A stretch of DNA of 64,000 nt from Litorilituus lipolyticus (GCF_006439335.1 NZ_SAWY01000036.1:62356-126355); one strand, 5' to 3'; shown: positions 52,772 to 62,862, counted from the stretch's first letter. The notes: generated by a model not told the origin, from the letters alone. Translations and numbers: made by a program.

Positions 52772-55700
52772 ATGATGCGCTTTTTCATTACCTTACTTTA
52801 TCTACTTATAGCCTACGGTTCCCTTTTTCCTTTTGATTTTTCGCTTATAGAGTTTAACCAAAACTATCATCATATATTGCGCTTTAAGTTGACAAGTTTA
52901 GGAGATACCGTGGCAAATATAGCGCTATTTGCTCCTTTAGGGTTGTTTTATGGGTTAATGAATAACTATATAAGCCAACCACTATTGAATAGTCGGTTAT
53001 TATTGAAAGTGGCGTTTTTTGCGATAATTTTGCAGTTGCTGCAAATTGCATTACCTACGCGTGATCAAAATATTGTTGATGTTATCTTTAATTTAGCAGG
53101 CTTTGTTGTTGGTTATTATGCTGTCTTTATATTGAGGTTACCGAATCAACTTCCGACATTAAAACTACAGCATTTACCCATAGCAATTGGGCTACTTTAT
53201 ATCTTGTCAGAGCTAGTACCTTTTGTGCCTTCAATCGACTTTCAGGCCATTAAAGATAGTATTAAGCCCCTATTATTATGGCCCGGTGTAGATGTTGTTT
53301 GGCCAATAATATTTTCCAGTGTTTTATGGTTGTTGACGATTAGGCTTTTTTCATTTCAATGTGATTATGTACCTGTAAAAAGAGCGGCTCAAGTGTGGTT
53401 GTTCATGATAGTCGCAAAAATCCTAGTTTATGGTGTTTCGTTAAGCTATGTTGATCTTATAGCACCTTTAATTGCGATAATGCTTGCTTCTTTTCTTACT
53501 CTACAAGGTGAGAGCTTCACAAAGTTACTTCTTTCTGTGGTGCTAGCTTGTTTCTTAACTTCTTCAATGGCAAGTTTTGGTGATAAAAATATCACTCTTG
53601 AGTTGTTTATTCCTTTTCATGGCTATTTATCAGGTCATTTGGCTGTTGCTGTCCAGGGTGTGCTATTTAAACTGTTTTTGTTTTCTGCGGTTATTTGGTT
53701 AGCCTTTGAGCTTATGTGGCCGGTGAAAAAGGTAGCACTATTATTGGGCGCTTTAGTACTAACAATTGAGTTGGCCCAGCTTTTCATGCCCAGTAAAACA
53801 ACAGACTTTGCCGATGTTCTACTAGTTTATCTAGCCTATAGGCTAGTGCGAAATTTAGGTGATTTTTTAGCTTCGCACCAAGAGGCTGTCGCTGATAATT
53901 CGGTAGCATTGAATACTAAGAAGCAAGTAAGTCTTAACATAAATATGCAGCCTACTAGGTTAAAACAAATTATTATTTTTAGTGGTGTATTCTTTTTGCT
54001 ATATCTTGGCATTAACACACTCTTTTCATTGTCTGCGTTACCAACTAATGTTGTCGAATTATTTAGACATCAGGGATCCCTTACTGATGTATTTTTCTTT
54101 TTTATTTTCTTGATTATATTTGCAACAAGTAGTGCATTGATTGTTAGATACTTAACCGAAATAGACACAGTAAAAGTGAGTCAGATGTTAATATTACATT
54201 TTGCCCTGCTATTCTGTTGTTTTGTTGCATTATCTCTTGCAGTAACGTTTGAAAGTATTGAAGATATTGTTGGTTCAGCTAAGTTGCCACAACTACTTTA
54301 TAAACACCAAACATCAGAGCACTTTGGCATGGTGTTAGTAAAAGTATTTAGCTTGACTAATATAGCTATTGCAGCGCGTTATCTAGAATTTTCATTTCGC
54401 TTTATCTTTTTAGTTACCCTTATTCAGACACCTTTAACCCTATGGCTATTGATTAGCCATAGCAAGCTCTCAGCAGCCAGTAAACTCAAAGCCACATGTG
54501 TTAGTTTTGCCCTGATTATCCTTGCTTATTTAGTTGTGTTTACTTTTGCAGTGACCGATAACCTTACTGAACTTATTGCGAGCCCTTTGTTATTTGTTGT
54601 AGCGCTGATGCTGTTAACAGTGAGTACTGTCTATTCAATCATCCAAATTAAAAAAGGGAGTGTTATTCAAGCCATTATAGTCACTTGCTTATTTGCTGGT
54701 TTATCATGGTTTTTAGCACAATATGTTTTTGAAACAGTCATTATTAAATATGGCCACGTTTTTTCTGCTTTTGATTTTATATTAGCTGGAAGTAGAGAAG
54801 ATAAAATTGTAACCAGTGCATTAATGATCAGGTGGTCAATAGGTATTTTCCTTGTGCAATGGGTGTTTATATTGGGCTACTTTTGGCTTGAATCCATTAA
54901 ATCTATCAAGGTAAATCGTGCCGCTATACCGTTAATAAAAAAAGGTACCGTTGTTGTTTTGGCTATTGCATGTATTGTTTATGTCGGTAACCGTTTGTTT
55001 GGCGAGCAATTACATTGGCAGACCTTACAGCAACATTTCGCTAATACTCATAAGCAAAACTATGCCATTGATTCATCCACAGCCTACCTTCCTAAGACTA
55101 TTACCGCGGGACAAGTATTCCTAAACAATGAGCCTATGGTTGACTTGAAGTCGGCTTTTGAGCTTGCTCAAGATGGCGACTTCATTCGATTAAGTACTGG
55201 TTTTTATCAACAAGCGGCCATTTTAAAGGCGAGCAATGTTTCTATCATTGCCGAGAAAGGAGCGGTTCTTTTTGGTAAAACTGTTGAAGGTAAAGGGGCG
55301 ATCGTTATTAAAGGCGATAATACCTATATTGAAGGGCTTGAGTGTCACTCTATTTATGTGCCTGATAATAATGGTGTTTGTGTTCGTTTAGAAGGCAAGG
55401 GACTTACCTTAAACAATGTTTACTTTCATCATGCACAAGGTGGCTTACTGGGTTCGCCAAAAGGGGGGGATATTCGAATAGAACAGAGTCGATTCGAACA
55501 TTTAGGAGATGGAGCGTTTTACCATGGTATTTATACCTTGGAGCGTACACGATTATTTATCAATAACTCTTACTTTTTGAATAACCGTAATGCTGGGCAT
55601 GAAATTAAGTCACGTTCATCTCACACTGAGATAGTAAACTCGACAATTGCAGCCAGTCAAAGTCGAGATAGCCGATTAGTTGATGTACCTAATGGTGGTG

Positions 55701-56044
55701 TCTTTGTGTTACGAGATAACTTATTAGTTGAAGGAATTTATAGCGAGAATCATGATTTATTAAGCTGGGGAGTTGAAGGTGTTAAACATTCGACAGGCTC
55801 TATCATCATAGAAAACAATGTTTTCATCTCAGATAAAGCAAAAGCCCGATTAATTTCGTTACGTGATAGCCCTAAAACTCTACGCGTAGTGAACAACATA
55901 GTAATCGGTCAAATTTTAGGGTTTACAAAGGAAGATAATCTTTTCTTTACTAATAGGGCAGAGGCCTCATTACCCAGGGCACCACAATTACCCTTGCTTT
56001 CAAAAGAGCAAATTCGTAAGGATAAGAAAAAATATGAGTACTAA
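52772..56044 (+). CDS. VanZ-like membrane protein fused to a periplasmic right-handed beta-helix
   Basis: A 1090-aa protein. Residues 1-115 are VanZ-like (SLFPFDFS, VANIALFAPLGLFYG, RDQNIVDVIFNLAGFVVGYY) and about 280-360 form a second VanZ-like unit (LLGALVLTIELAQLFMP, DFADVLLVYLAYRL). More helices follow to about residue 738. The remaining 330 residues are a periplasmic parallel beta-helix with turns such as NVSIIAEKGAV, NTYIEGLECHSIYV, LTLNNVYFHHAQGG and TEIVNSTIAASQS, a fold of polysaccharide lyases and epimerases. This suggests an anchored enzyme acting on the nascent polymer. Catalytic residues cannot be assigned by eye. Confidence 0.7.
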   Translation: MMRFFITLLYLLIAYGSLFPFDFSLIEFNQNYHHILRFKLTSLGDTVANIALFAPLGLFYGLMNNYISQPLLNSRLLLKVAFFAIILQLLQIALPTRDQNIVDVIFNLAGFVVGYYAVFILRLPNQLPTLKLQHLPIAIGLLYILSELVPFVPSIDFQAIKDSIKPLLLWPGVDVVWPIIFSSVLWLLTIRLFSFQCDYVPVKRAAQVWLFMIVAKILVYGVSLSYVDLIAPLIAIMLASFLTLQGESFTKLLLSVVLACFLTSSMASFGDKNITLELFIPFHGYLSGHLAVAVQGVLFKLFLFSAVIWLAFELMWPVKKVALLLGALVLTIELAQLFMPSKTTDFADVLLVYLAYRLVRNLGDFLASHQEAVADNSVALNTKKQVSLNINMQPTRLKQIIIFSGVFFLLYLGINTLFSLSALPTNVVELFRHQGSLTDVFFFFIFLIIFATSSALIVRYLTEIDTVKVSQMLILHFALLFCCFVALSLAVTFESIEDIVGSAKLPQLLYKHQTSEHFGMVLVKVFSLTNIAIAARYLEFSFRFIFLVTLIQTPLTLWLLISHSKLSAASKLKATCVSFALIILAYLVVFTFAVTDNLTELIASPLLFVVALMLLTVSTVYSIIQIKKGSVIQAIIVTCLFAGLSWFLAQYVFETVIIKYGHVFSAFDFILAGSREDKIVTSALMIRWSIGIFLVQWVFILGYFWLESIKSIKVNRAAIPLIKKGTVVVLAIACIVYVGNRLFGEQLHWQTLQQHFANTHKQNYAIDSSTAYLPKTITAGQVFLNNEPMVDLKSAFELAQDGDFIRLSTGFYQQAAILKASNVSIIAEKGAVLFGKTVEGKGAIVIKGDNTYIEGLECHSIYVPDNNGVCVRLEGKGLTLNNVYFHHAQGGLLGSPKGGDIRIEQSRFEHLGDGAFYHGIYTLERTRLFINNSYFLNNRNAGHEIKSRSSHTEIVNSTIAASQSRDSRLVDVPNGGVFVLRDNLLVEGIYSENHDLLSWGVEGVKHSTGSIIIENNVFISDKAKARLISLRDSPKTLRVVNNIVIGQILGFTKEDNLFFTNRAEASLPRAPQLPLLSKEQIRKDKKKYEY

Positions 56045-56124
56045 ACTATACTCAGTTTACTGTTGGAAATATGAAACTGATTAATTATAACGGTAGTTTT
56101 ATTATTGAGTTAAGGGAGTGATAT

Positions 56125-57297
56125 ATGCTTAGACTGTCTGTCACAATTACACAATTGTCATTACAACATATCAATAACAGACAGAGATTATCAGCGGTTG
56201 TTGATAATGAGCTTTTATATCTGGATTTTCCTAATACCATTCAACTTGAGGCAAGAGGTGAGGCCTTTATCGCCATTGCTTTGCTAGAGGCGATGGTCAG
56301 TAATTTACCCCTAGAGTTAAGTGATGATATTCCAGTATCACCTCTGTTAATAGAACGACTCGATAAGCTACAAGATATTTACTGTTTTTGGAACACAGAT
56401 TTACATAAGGTTGAAATAACGGGCGGCAAACGAATAGCCAGTAGCAGTAATCAGTTTGTTGGTTGTTTTTATTCTGGCGGCGTGGATGGTGCTTATAGTT
56501 TTTCTAAACATATTAATGAGGTTACGCATTTAATTACGCTTTCGGGCTTTGATGTTTTAGAGAACAAACCTCAATGGCAGAATGTAGTGAGTAACAATCA
56601 ATCACTTGCAGATAAAATGTCAGTTTCTTTTGTTGATATTGAAAATAACTTTCGACAATTTAGTGAGCAAAGAAAAATAAGTAAATTTTTTGTGCATGGA
56701 CTCATCCTTGCTGGCGCTGGTGTTACTTTAGGTTTTTCAAAGGTATACATACCAACAGGATTAACAATTGATAATGTTTATCCTTGGAGCTGTCATCCTT
56801 TAACTGATCCTCTATGGGGGATTGAGCATAGAAAACTCGTACATGACGGTATTGAAGTGTCACGCTCTGATAAGCTGAAATATTTGGCAAATTTTCCCGA
56901 TTTATTAAATAACTTACAAGTGTGTTGGTCGAGAATTGATCATAATTGTGGGCAATGCTCTAAATGCATAAGAACACGGGCAAGTTTACATTTATTGAAC
57001 ATGACCTGTGAGCGCTTAGCTGCAATTGAAGACATAAATTTGTTAAAGGGTATGACTATTAATGGTATTTCAGGCTTACCTGTTATAGAAGATCTTTTGG
57101 TACTTGCTAAGCAGCAAAACCGCCCAAAAGAAGCTGCAATTTTTCAACGTATTATTACCCGCTATAAAATAAAATATCATCTTGAAGAGCTAGCTAAGTT
57201 GCTTCTTGGTCAGCGATTAAAAAATGTTGTCTCTAGGTTTAGTAAGGACACATGGCGAAAATACCGAGTTACCATGGAAGGCAAAAAGATTAATTAA
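56125..57297 (+). CDS. PP-loop ATPase with QueC-like zinc cluster
   Basis: A 390-aa protein. The PP-loop SGGVDG (residues 117-122) marks an ATP-pyrophosphatase that adenylates a substrate. Four cysteines, C267, C275, C278 and C281 (CWSRIDHNCGQCSKC), resemble the zinc site of QueC. The N-terminal 110 residues and the C-terminal 90 are not recognised. It lies between the VanZ/beta-helix gene and the GDP-mannose gene on the same strand. It might modify a nucleotide or activate a carboxylate for the polysaccharide; it is not expected to be the queuosine enzyme itself, since no other queuosine gene is near. Confidence 0.65.
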   Translation: MLRLSVTITQLSLQHINNRQRLSAVVDNELLYLDFPNTIQLEARGEAFIAIALLEAMVSNLPLELSDDIPVSPLLIERLDKLQDIYCFWNTDLHKVEITGGKRIASSSNQFVGCFYSGGVDGAYSFSKHINEVTHLITLSGFDVLENKPQWQNVVSNNQSLADKMSVSFVDIENNFRQFSEQRKISKFFVHGLILAGAGVTLGFSKVYIPTGLTIDNVYPWSCHPLTDPLWGIEHRKLVHDGIEVSRSDKLKYLANFPDLLNNLQVCWSRIDHNCGQCSKCIRTRASLHLLNMTCERLAAIEDINLLKGMTINGISGLPVIEDLLVLAKQQNRPKEAAIFQRIITRYKIKYHLEELAKLLLGQRLKNVVSRFSKDTWRKYRVTMEGKKIN

Positions 57298-57445
57298 AGC
57301 ATTTTTAATGTTCTACATAGCTTAATTAAACTGGCTGAGTCATTAGGAATAGATAAATACTGTTTAGTTATTTCAATCCACTATGCCATGGCTTATCATA
57401 AAGCTATTGAACTTTACTCTAATTAAACTCATTAATGGAATCTAC

Positions 57446-58864
57446 ATGAGCCTAGCAACTATCTTTCCTGCGATTATGTGCGGAGGCAGTGGTACACGCC
57501 TTTGGCCTCTTTCTCGAGCCTTATTTCCAAAGCAGTTCTTACCATTAGTAAATAAGACCAGTATGCTGCAGGATACTTTAGTTCGACTGCCTGAATTGAA
57601 AAATGAACCTGTTTTCATTTGTAATGAAGAGCATCGCTTTTTATTAGCTGAACAAGTAAGGCAACTTGGCTACAAAAATCATTCTATTTTATTAGAGCCC
57701 GAAGGTAGAAATACAGCACCAGCTATCGCTTTGGCGGCCATTGACGCCTTAGCAAAAGATGATGATGCTTTGTTGTTAGTTTTAGCGGCAGATCATGTTA
57801 TTAAAGATGAGCAGGCTTTTCATGTTGCTATTGAACAAGCAAGTATTGCTGCACAGCAAGGTAAATTAGTGACATTTGGTATAGTCCCTACCCACGCAGA
57901 AACAGGCTATGGTTACATTAAAAAAGGCTCAGAGCAGCAGCAAGGCGCTTTTTCGGTAGCACAGTTTGTTGAAAAACCTAATCAACAAGTAGCAAATGAG
58001 TACCTTTCATCAGGTGAATACTTATGGAATAGCGGAATGTTTTTATTTAAAGCACAGCGCTACTTAGAAGAATTACAAAAATATCGTCCAGATATTTTAG
58101 AGAGTTGCCAAAAATCGATGAAAAACACTCAACAAGATTTAGACTTTGTGCGACCAAACAAGTCAGACTTTTTATCTTGTGCTAATGAATCTATTGACTA
58201 TGCTGTAATGGAGAAAACTGATTCAGCAGTAGTGATACCACTTGATGCTGGCTGGAGCGATGTGGGTTCATATTCTGCGCTTTGGGATGTTTGCGATCAA
58301 GATGAAAACAGTAATGTACTTAAAGGTGATGTTATAGCTCAGCAAACCTCGAGTAGTTATATTCATAGCCAACATAAGTTGGTGGCTACACTAGGTGTTG
58401 AGAACCTAGTAGTTATTGATACGCCCGATGCAGTGTTAGTTGCCGATAAAGATAAAGTGCAAGACGTTAAAAATATCGTTGCGCAACTTAAAGTGGAAAA
58501 TCGCTCAGAAGCATCACTGCATAGAGAAGTCTATCGCCCATGGGGTAAGTACGACAGTATTGATATGGGCGAGCGCTTTCAGGTAAAACGTATCACAGTT
58601 AAATCTGGTGCTAAACTCTCTGTACAAATGCACCACCACAGAGCTGAGCATTGGATTGTTGTATCTGGTACTGCAAAAGTGACCATTGATGAAAAAACGG
58701 TCTTATTAAGTGAGAACCAATCAGCCTATATACCAATAGGTGCTGTACATGCATTAGAAAACCCAGGCAAGCTTCCTTTAGAAATGATTGAGGTACAATC
58801 AGGTAGCTATTTAGGCGAAGATGATATCGTCCGCTTTGAAGATAGATACGGTCGTGCAGAATAA
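57446..58864 (+). CDS. manC: Mannose-1-phosphate guanylyltransferase/mannose-6-phosphate isomerase
   Basis: A 472-aa bifunctional enzyme. The N-terminal nucleotidyltransferase has the signature [15 protein letters not shown], then [27 protein letters not shown] and FVEKPN. The C-terminal cupin isomerase has [40 protein letters not shown] and [14 protein letters not shown]. It makes GDP-mannose from GTP and mannose-1-phosphate and can isomerise fructose-6-phosphate, feeding the glycosyltransferases. The ATG at 57446 is chosen because the protein then begins as in the family; an in-frame ATG at 57383 would add 21 unrelated residues. Confidence 0.92.
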   Translation: MSLATIFPAIMCGGSGTRLWPLSRALFPKQFLPLVNKTSMLQDTLVRLPELKNEPVFICNEEHRFLLAEQVRQLGYKNHSILLEPEGRNTAPAIALAAIDALAKDDDALLLVLAADHVIKDEQAFHVAIEQASIAAQQGKLVTFGIVPTHAETGYGYIKKGSEQQQGAFSVAQFVEKPNQQVANEYLSSGEYLWNSGMFLFKAQRYLEELQKYRPDILESCQKSMKNTQQDLDFVRPNKSDFLSCANESIDYAVMEKTDSAVVIPLDAGWSDVGSYSALWDVCDQDENSNVLKGDVIAQQTSSSYIHSQHKLVATLGVENLVVIDTPDAVLVADKDKVQDVKNIVAQLKVENRSEASLHREVYRPWGKYDSIDMGERFQVKRITVKSGAKLSVQMHHHRAEHWIVVSGTAKVTIDEKTVLLSENQSAYIPIGAVHALENPGKLPLEMIEVQSGSYLGEDDIVRFEDRYGRAE

Positions 58865-58921
58865 GCAGAGACTGTGAAGAAAAATATTAAGTAGTTATTT
58901 GTTCAGGTAGGCGTAAAGGAA

Positions 58922-58941
58922 CTCAGAAATATCTTTCTGAG
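58922..58941. promoter_or_regulatory. Hairpin in the leader of the RIFT-barrel lipoprotein gene
   Basis: CTCAGAAA and TTTCTGAG form a perfect 8-bp stem around TATC, ending 17 bases before the ATG at 58958. There is no T tract; the ribosome binding site (AAAGGAAGG) follows immediately. It may stabilise or separate the message from manC. Confidence 0.45.
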
Positions 58942-58957
58942 CGAAAGGAAGGAAGAA

Positions 58958-61396
58958 ATGAAGCAATTAACTACAATTATATTTAGCCTTGCTGTTTTTT
59001 TGTTAACAGCCTGTGGCGATAGTTCTAGTGAGCAGGCGAAGGAACTGCCTATTCAAGACCCACCTGTCGTTGTTCCGCCAACACCACCAGTTATTGTACC
59101 CGATCCAGAACCAGAATTTTGTGCTAATCAAGCTACTGTAAGTGAGCATAGTTTTGATGCAGAGTACCCAGCGAGCGATCCTGAAAGTACTCCTCAAGAA
59201 ACCTTGTTAACAGAGTTTGTTGTTAAGGAAACTTCTGGTTTTGGGGTGACTAACTACCCTATTTCGATGGTTTTTCCTTTGCCTTATGGGCAATATTTTT
59301 ATGGTAGTGATTTTCATATAAAAAATGCACAAGGAGAGGTTATTCCTGCGCAATTTAATGTGCTAAATCGTTGGTGGTCAAAAGATAAATCCTTAAGACA
59401 TGTGCAAGCCCACTTTAATGTAAATGTAGCTGCCTATCAGCTTGCTCAATCAGGTTCAGGTAGTCAAAAGCTCTTTTTATATGCTGGCGCTGAGAATGTT
59501 ACACCCACCAATGCGGTATGTATAACCGAAGATGACAGAGCCGTTAACATAGATAATGGCTTAGTGGCTATCACCCTTGAGAAAGCGCCTTTTACTATAT
59601 CAACACCTGCCGGTAAGTTGAGTTCTAATTTTTTCAACGAACAAGGTGAACTTGATAGTTCATTTAATCATGAAAATATTCAGATAGAACTTGAGGAAGT
59701 TGGTTTTCAACGTACCGTGGTGAAAGTATCATCATTAACTCGTTATAATAGTCCAACATCAATAAAACATGGCTGGGCACTAAGGCTATATGTCTATGCT
59801 AACTCGCCTTTAGTTAAGGTTGATTTTCAATTACAAAACTCTGCTATTAACACTATTTATTCCGCACCGCTATATTTCAAAAGCCATGAATTAGTACTTG
59901 ATAACGCAGGTTCGGTAAGTGATGCTGAAAAAATTGCCCAACAAATAAGTAAGCAAGAAATTGAGTCAGGCGCTGCTGGCTTTATTGCCGGTGAAAATGC
60001 CAATGTGTTTTTCAGAAATTTTTGGCAGACATTTCCTAATGGCCTGAAAACTACGGCGCAAGGAAAGCTTCATATTGAACTTTGGCCAAGCTGGTCAAAA
60101 CAATTTTTACATAGTGACTATATTGCAGGCAACTATTATTGGCTTGATGATATGAAGCACAGTTATAAAGAAATCATGTTTGATTTTTCAAAGGGCAATG
60201 AAATAGCGTCATTAGAATCAATAGCAAAAAACTTTCAACATCCTCCTGTAGCTGTACTACCTCAGCACTATTATCAACATGCTAAAGCGACCTTAAATTT
60301 GGGAGGGTATTTTCCTTTAAGCGATATACCCACTGAATTGAGCCGACTTCCGCAATATCAAAATGCTGACTTTACTGAAATATTTTTTGGTGCAGCAAAA
60401 TTTGGGCAAGATAATTTTGCAATAGACCTTTATCGAAAAATACGAACAGGCAACGGTGGAGGCTGGGCATACTCTAACCGACAGTTTTTTGCTTCAGGCA
60501 ATCCGAAGGATTATTACTTCGCCCAAGACATGGCAAAAGCTGAAATAAACATAAGACCGCAATGGCTTGCAGGTTATACACATCAAGAACATTTTGAACA
60601 ACTCAAACCTTCAACTAACCCTTATGGTGGTGATACTTGGAGAAAGTTTGTTAATAATCAATCCTCTACGTTGATGCGAGATTATATTGAGGGTAGCCAA
60701 CAAGTTGCTAACCCAAGAGACGATCAACATGCTTGGTTTTATCATATCGAGCAAGCTTATTTAATGTCAGGTAACAAATGGTTGAAAGATTGGTTTGAGT
60801 TTATGGCTCAATTTAAGCAAGTGTATTTGCAAGAACTTGATCCTTGGCCAGATCGCTCAAATAGAGGAGAAGGACAAGCGGTAAATATTGCCCTTGCGGC
60901 ATACCGAGTGACAGGTGATTCTAGCTTAGGTAATTTATTGAATGGTTATACAGCAAATATACATAGTAAGTACTTACTTGCTCCACATAATATATCTATT
61001 GGTAGACTAGATAGAGAAAACCCTAAAGCAGCTGTTTTCCAACAAGGCTATTTAGTGAAGTCGTTTATTGATATTTATAATGAATTTCCAAATCAGGAAG
61101 TAACGTTAACGCTTATTAAGAATTACGTAGATTGGAATTTTGCCTATTCAAATTTTAATTATTACCGTAGCGTTATTGATTATGAGGTAACGCAATCTGC
61201 ATCAGGCTCTAGCATGACGTTTGTTGATGCCGCTATATGGTATTCATTACATAGTAAAGAAAATAAGTATGCTGAACATGCGATAAATTTTGTCCAACAA
61301 GGGGTTGGTGGTGTGAGGGCTTATGGTAATTGGGGGCCATGGTTAGGACAATATGAGGGGCAGCTATACAATTATTATTTACAAAACACCCCATAA
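58958..61396 (+). CDS. Large lipoprotein with YetA/PcRGLX-like RIFT barrel, possible polysaccharide lyase
   Basis: An 812-aa lipoprotein: signal peptide with lipobox FLLTACG (lipidated Cys19), then a proline-rich linker (residues 32-53). Residues about 75-170 (NYPISMVFPLPYGQYF, IPAQFNVLNRWWSKDKSLRHVQAHF) resemble the N-terminal RIFT barrel of YetA/exo-rhamnogalacturonan lyase proteins. Further beta domains follow, and the C-terminal half (about 500-800) is helical with an aromatic, (alpha/alpha) barrel-like character (HAWFYHIEQAYLMSG, NRGEGQAVNIALAAYRVTG). It is likely an outer-membrane or periplasmic enzyme that cuts or trims the exopolysaccharide. The family role in this locus is inferred. 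Confidence 0.7.
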   Translation: MKQLTTIIFSLAVFLLTACGDSSSEQAKELPIQDPPVVVPPTPPVIVPDPEPEFCANQATVSEHSFDAEYPASDPESTPQETLLTEFVVKETSGFGVTNYPISMVFPLPYGQYFYGSDFHIKNAQGEVIPAQFNVLNRWWSKDKSLRHVQAHFNVNVAAYQLAQSGSGSQKLFLYAGAENVTPTNAVCITEDDRAVNIDNGLVAITLEKAPFTISTPAGKLSSNFFNEQGELDSSFNHENIQIELEEVGFQRTVVKVSSLTRYNSPTSIKHGWALRLYVYANSPLVKVDFQLQNSAINTIYSAPLYFKSHELVLDNAGSVSDAEKIAQQISKQEIESGAAGFIAGENANVFFRNFWQTFPNGLKTTAQGKLHIELWPSWSKQFLHSDYIAGNYYWLDDMKHSYKEIMFDFSKGNEIASLESIAKNFQHPPVAVLPQHYYQHAKATLNLGGYFPLSDIPTELSRLPQYQNADFTEIFFGAAKFGQDNFAIDLYRKIRTGNGGGWAYSNRQFFASGNPKDYYFAQDMAKAEINIRPQWLAGYTHQEHFEQLKPSTNPYGGDTWRKFVNNQSSTLMRDYIEGSQQVANPRDDQHAWFYHIEQAYLMSGNKWLKDWFEFMAQFKQVYLQELDPWPDRSNRGEGQAVNIALAAYRVTGDSSLGNLLNGYTANIHSKYLLAPHNISIGRLDRENPKAAVFQQGYLVKSFIDIYNEFPNQEVTLTLIKNYVDWNFAYSNFNYYRSVIDYEVTQSASGSSMTFVDAAIWYSLHSKENKYAEHAINFVQQGVGGVRAYGNWGPWLGQYEGQLYNYYLQNTP

Positions 61397-61409
61397 TTGT
61401 CCTATTTAC

Positions 61410-61438
61410 GCTAAGTTATTTTATAAAAATAACTTAGC
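61410..61438. terminator. Bidirectional terminator, 13-bp perfect stem
   Basis: GCTAAGTTATTTT (61410-61422) and AAAATAACTTAGC (61426-61438) pair completely around a 3-base loop. It lies 13 bp after the lipoprotein stop and overlaps the stop codon of the convergent glutathione S-transferase gene. A/T-rich arms make it weak per base pair, but position and length support a terminator for both genes. Confidence 0.7.
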
Positions 61439-62096
61439 TATTGTATGTCTTGGCCTCAGCAATTTTATATTTAGATTGTTCTTGGCCAATATTTTTAATT
61501 CTTTGAAATGCAGGCCTTAATTTCATACGTTGTAAATACGCTAAGGTTTGTGGTTGGTAATCCTTTGTTAATCCAAGCAATTCACCTAAATATAAAGCGT
61601 AAGTAATGGCAATGTCGGCAATAGTAAAGCGGTTTGCACAAAGAAAAAGGTTGGTTTCTAAGTGATGATTAATACGTTTTAACCGTGCATGAAACCACAA
61701 CCTATAATCTTCAGCAACCTGTGGTTGAAGGCGCTCAGGGGATTCAAATTGGTCATAACGCAGCACAATAGATAATGGAAAAGTTAATGTTGCGTCACTA
61801 TGAAATAGCCAATTAAGAAAATCGCCGTATTCGGGGTGTTCTTTTGGTACAAGTAGTGATTGTTTGTCATATTTTTCAGCAAGAAAAAGTAGCATTGCAG
61901 ATGACTCTGTTAACTGTGATGTTCCATCAACTAGATAAGGTACAGTCCCCAATACATTAATATCTTTGTACTCTTTTTGATGAAATCTAGGCGGAAATGG
62001 TAAGTTCACTAATTCATAGTGTAATGCCATCTCCTCTAGAGCCCATAGTGGTCTTAATGAACGAGTATTATGGGCATGCCATAGTTTGATTGTCAT
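61434..62096 (-). CDS. Glutathione S-transferase family protein
   Basis: A 220-aa protein. The N-terminal thioredoxin-like domain has KLWHAHNTRSLRPLWALEEM (glutathione-site region), the cis-proline GTVPYLVDG near residue 50 and TESSAMLLFLAEKY near 65 (glutathione gamma-glutamyl contact). The C-terminal helical domain has FTIADIAITYALYLGELLG near 155, the N-capping box. Substrate unknown; such proteins detoxify electrophiles or peroxides in the cytoplasm. Not related to the polysaccharide locus. Confidence 0.88.
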   Translation of the reverse strand: MTIKLWHAHNTRSLRPLWALEEMALHYELVNLPFPPRFHQKEYKDINVLGTVPYLVDGTSQLTESSAMLLFLAEKYDKQSLLVPKEHPEYGDFLNWLFHSDATLTFPLSIVLRYDQFESPERLQPQVAEDYRLWFHARLKRINHHLETNLFLCANRFTIADIAITYALYLGELLGLTKDYQPQTLAYLQRMKLRPAFQRIKNIGQEQSKYKIAEAKTYNS

Positions 62097-62148
62097 TTCA
62101 CGCCTTGAATCATTTAGTTAAGTAGGTAAGTAAATTTAGCAATAGCTA

Positions 62149-62862
62149 TTAGACTTCATCAAGTTGAACGTAATTATCGCCGTTGGCGAAAGCAATTAAG
62201 CGGCTAAGTTGAGCATAACTATAACCCGTATCTGCGTGTAATTGATTAAAGTAGTTTTGGATAGCTTCAAGACTTCGCTTACTGTGTAAGCCACCATCAA
62301 TAATTTTTTGCGCGCGCAAATAGGCTTCAACATCTGAACTTAAAATAAAAGTATCTTTGCCTAATAATCGCAAGGCGTATGGTCCAGTATTACCACCCAA
62401 TCGTTGTCCGTGTTTTTTAAGCCATAACCATAAACCAATAATATTGGTGCTTGGCCAGTCTGCGATAAACTGGGCAAAACTTTGCTTTTCTTCTATTTGC
62501 ACATCAAAAATCATTTGCGCATTATCTTTAATGGTTTTTACTTTATTGAAGTTACGTATGATTTTAGGATCACTGGCTTTTCTTTCGAGCATTTCCTCTG
62601 GCATCATCAGTACTTTTTCAATATCAAAATTAAAAAAAGTGCTTTCAAAGTCAGGCCATTTATTCTCAACAACACGCCAGACAAAGCCTGATTTAAAGAT
62701 TTGCTTAGTAAATGCTGCTAAAATTCTATCATCAGAAAGTTGGCTTAAGTGCTCCTGAGCAATATTTTCACCCATAAGTAAGGTTAAGGCTTGTTCCCCG
62801 CCCTTACGTTTGGCTGCTCGAGCATATAAATCGCTAAAATTTTCAGGTTTAATCGAATTCAT
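62149..62862 (-). CDS. tag: DNA-3-methyladenine glycosylase I
   Basis: A 237-aa helix-hairpin-helix glycosylase of the Tag (PF03352) family. Visible are FSDLYARAAKRKGGE, KSGFVWRVVENKWPDFESTFFNFD (base-flipping region), NFNKVKTIKDNAQMI and LGGNTGPYALRLLGKDTFILSSDVEAYL with the late Asp. It removes 3-methyladenine from alkylated DNA. The zinc-binding cysteine/histidine set of E. coli Tag is not obvious, so this is a shorter-motif relative. Its first 14 bases overlap the end of the upstream gene on the same strand. Confidence 0.82.
   Translation of the reverse strand: MNSIKPENFSDLYARAAKRKGGEQALTLLMGENIAQEHLSQLSDDRILAAFTKQIFKSGFVWRVVENKWPDFESTFFNFDIEKVLMMPEEMLERKASDPKIIRNFNKVKTIKDNAQMIFDVQIEEKQSFAQFIADWPSTNIIGLWLWLKKHGQRLGGNTGPYALRLLGKDTFILSSDVEAYLRAQKIIDGGLHSKRSLEAIQNYFNQLHADTGYSYAQLSRLIAFANGDNYVQLDEV

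Noticed and set aside
52741-52836. Leader peptide ORF of 31 codons before the VanZ/beta-helix gene
   Set aside because: The AAGGA is only 1-2 bases from the ATG, too close for initiation, and the frame runs into the start of the large gene without sign of selection.
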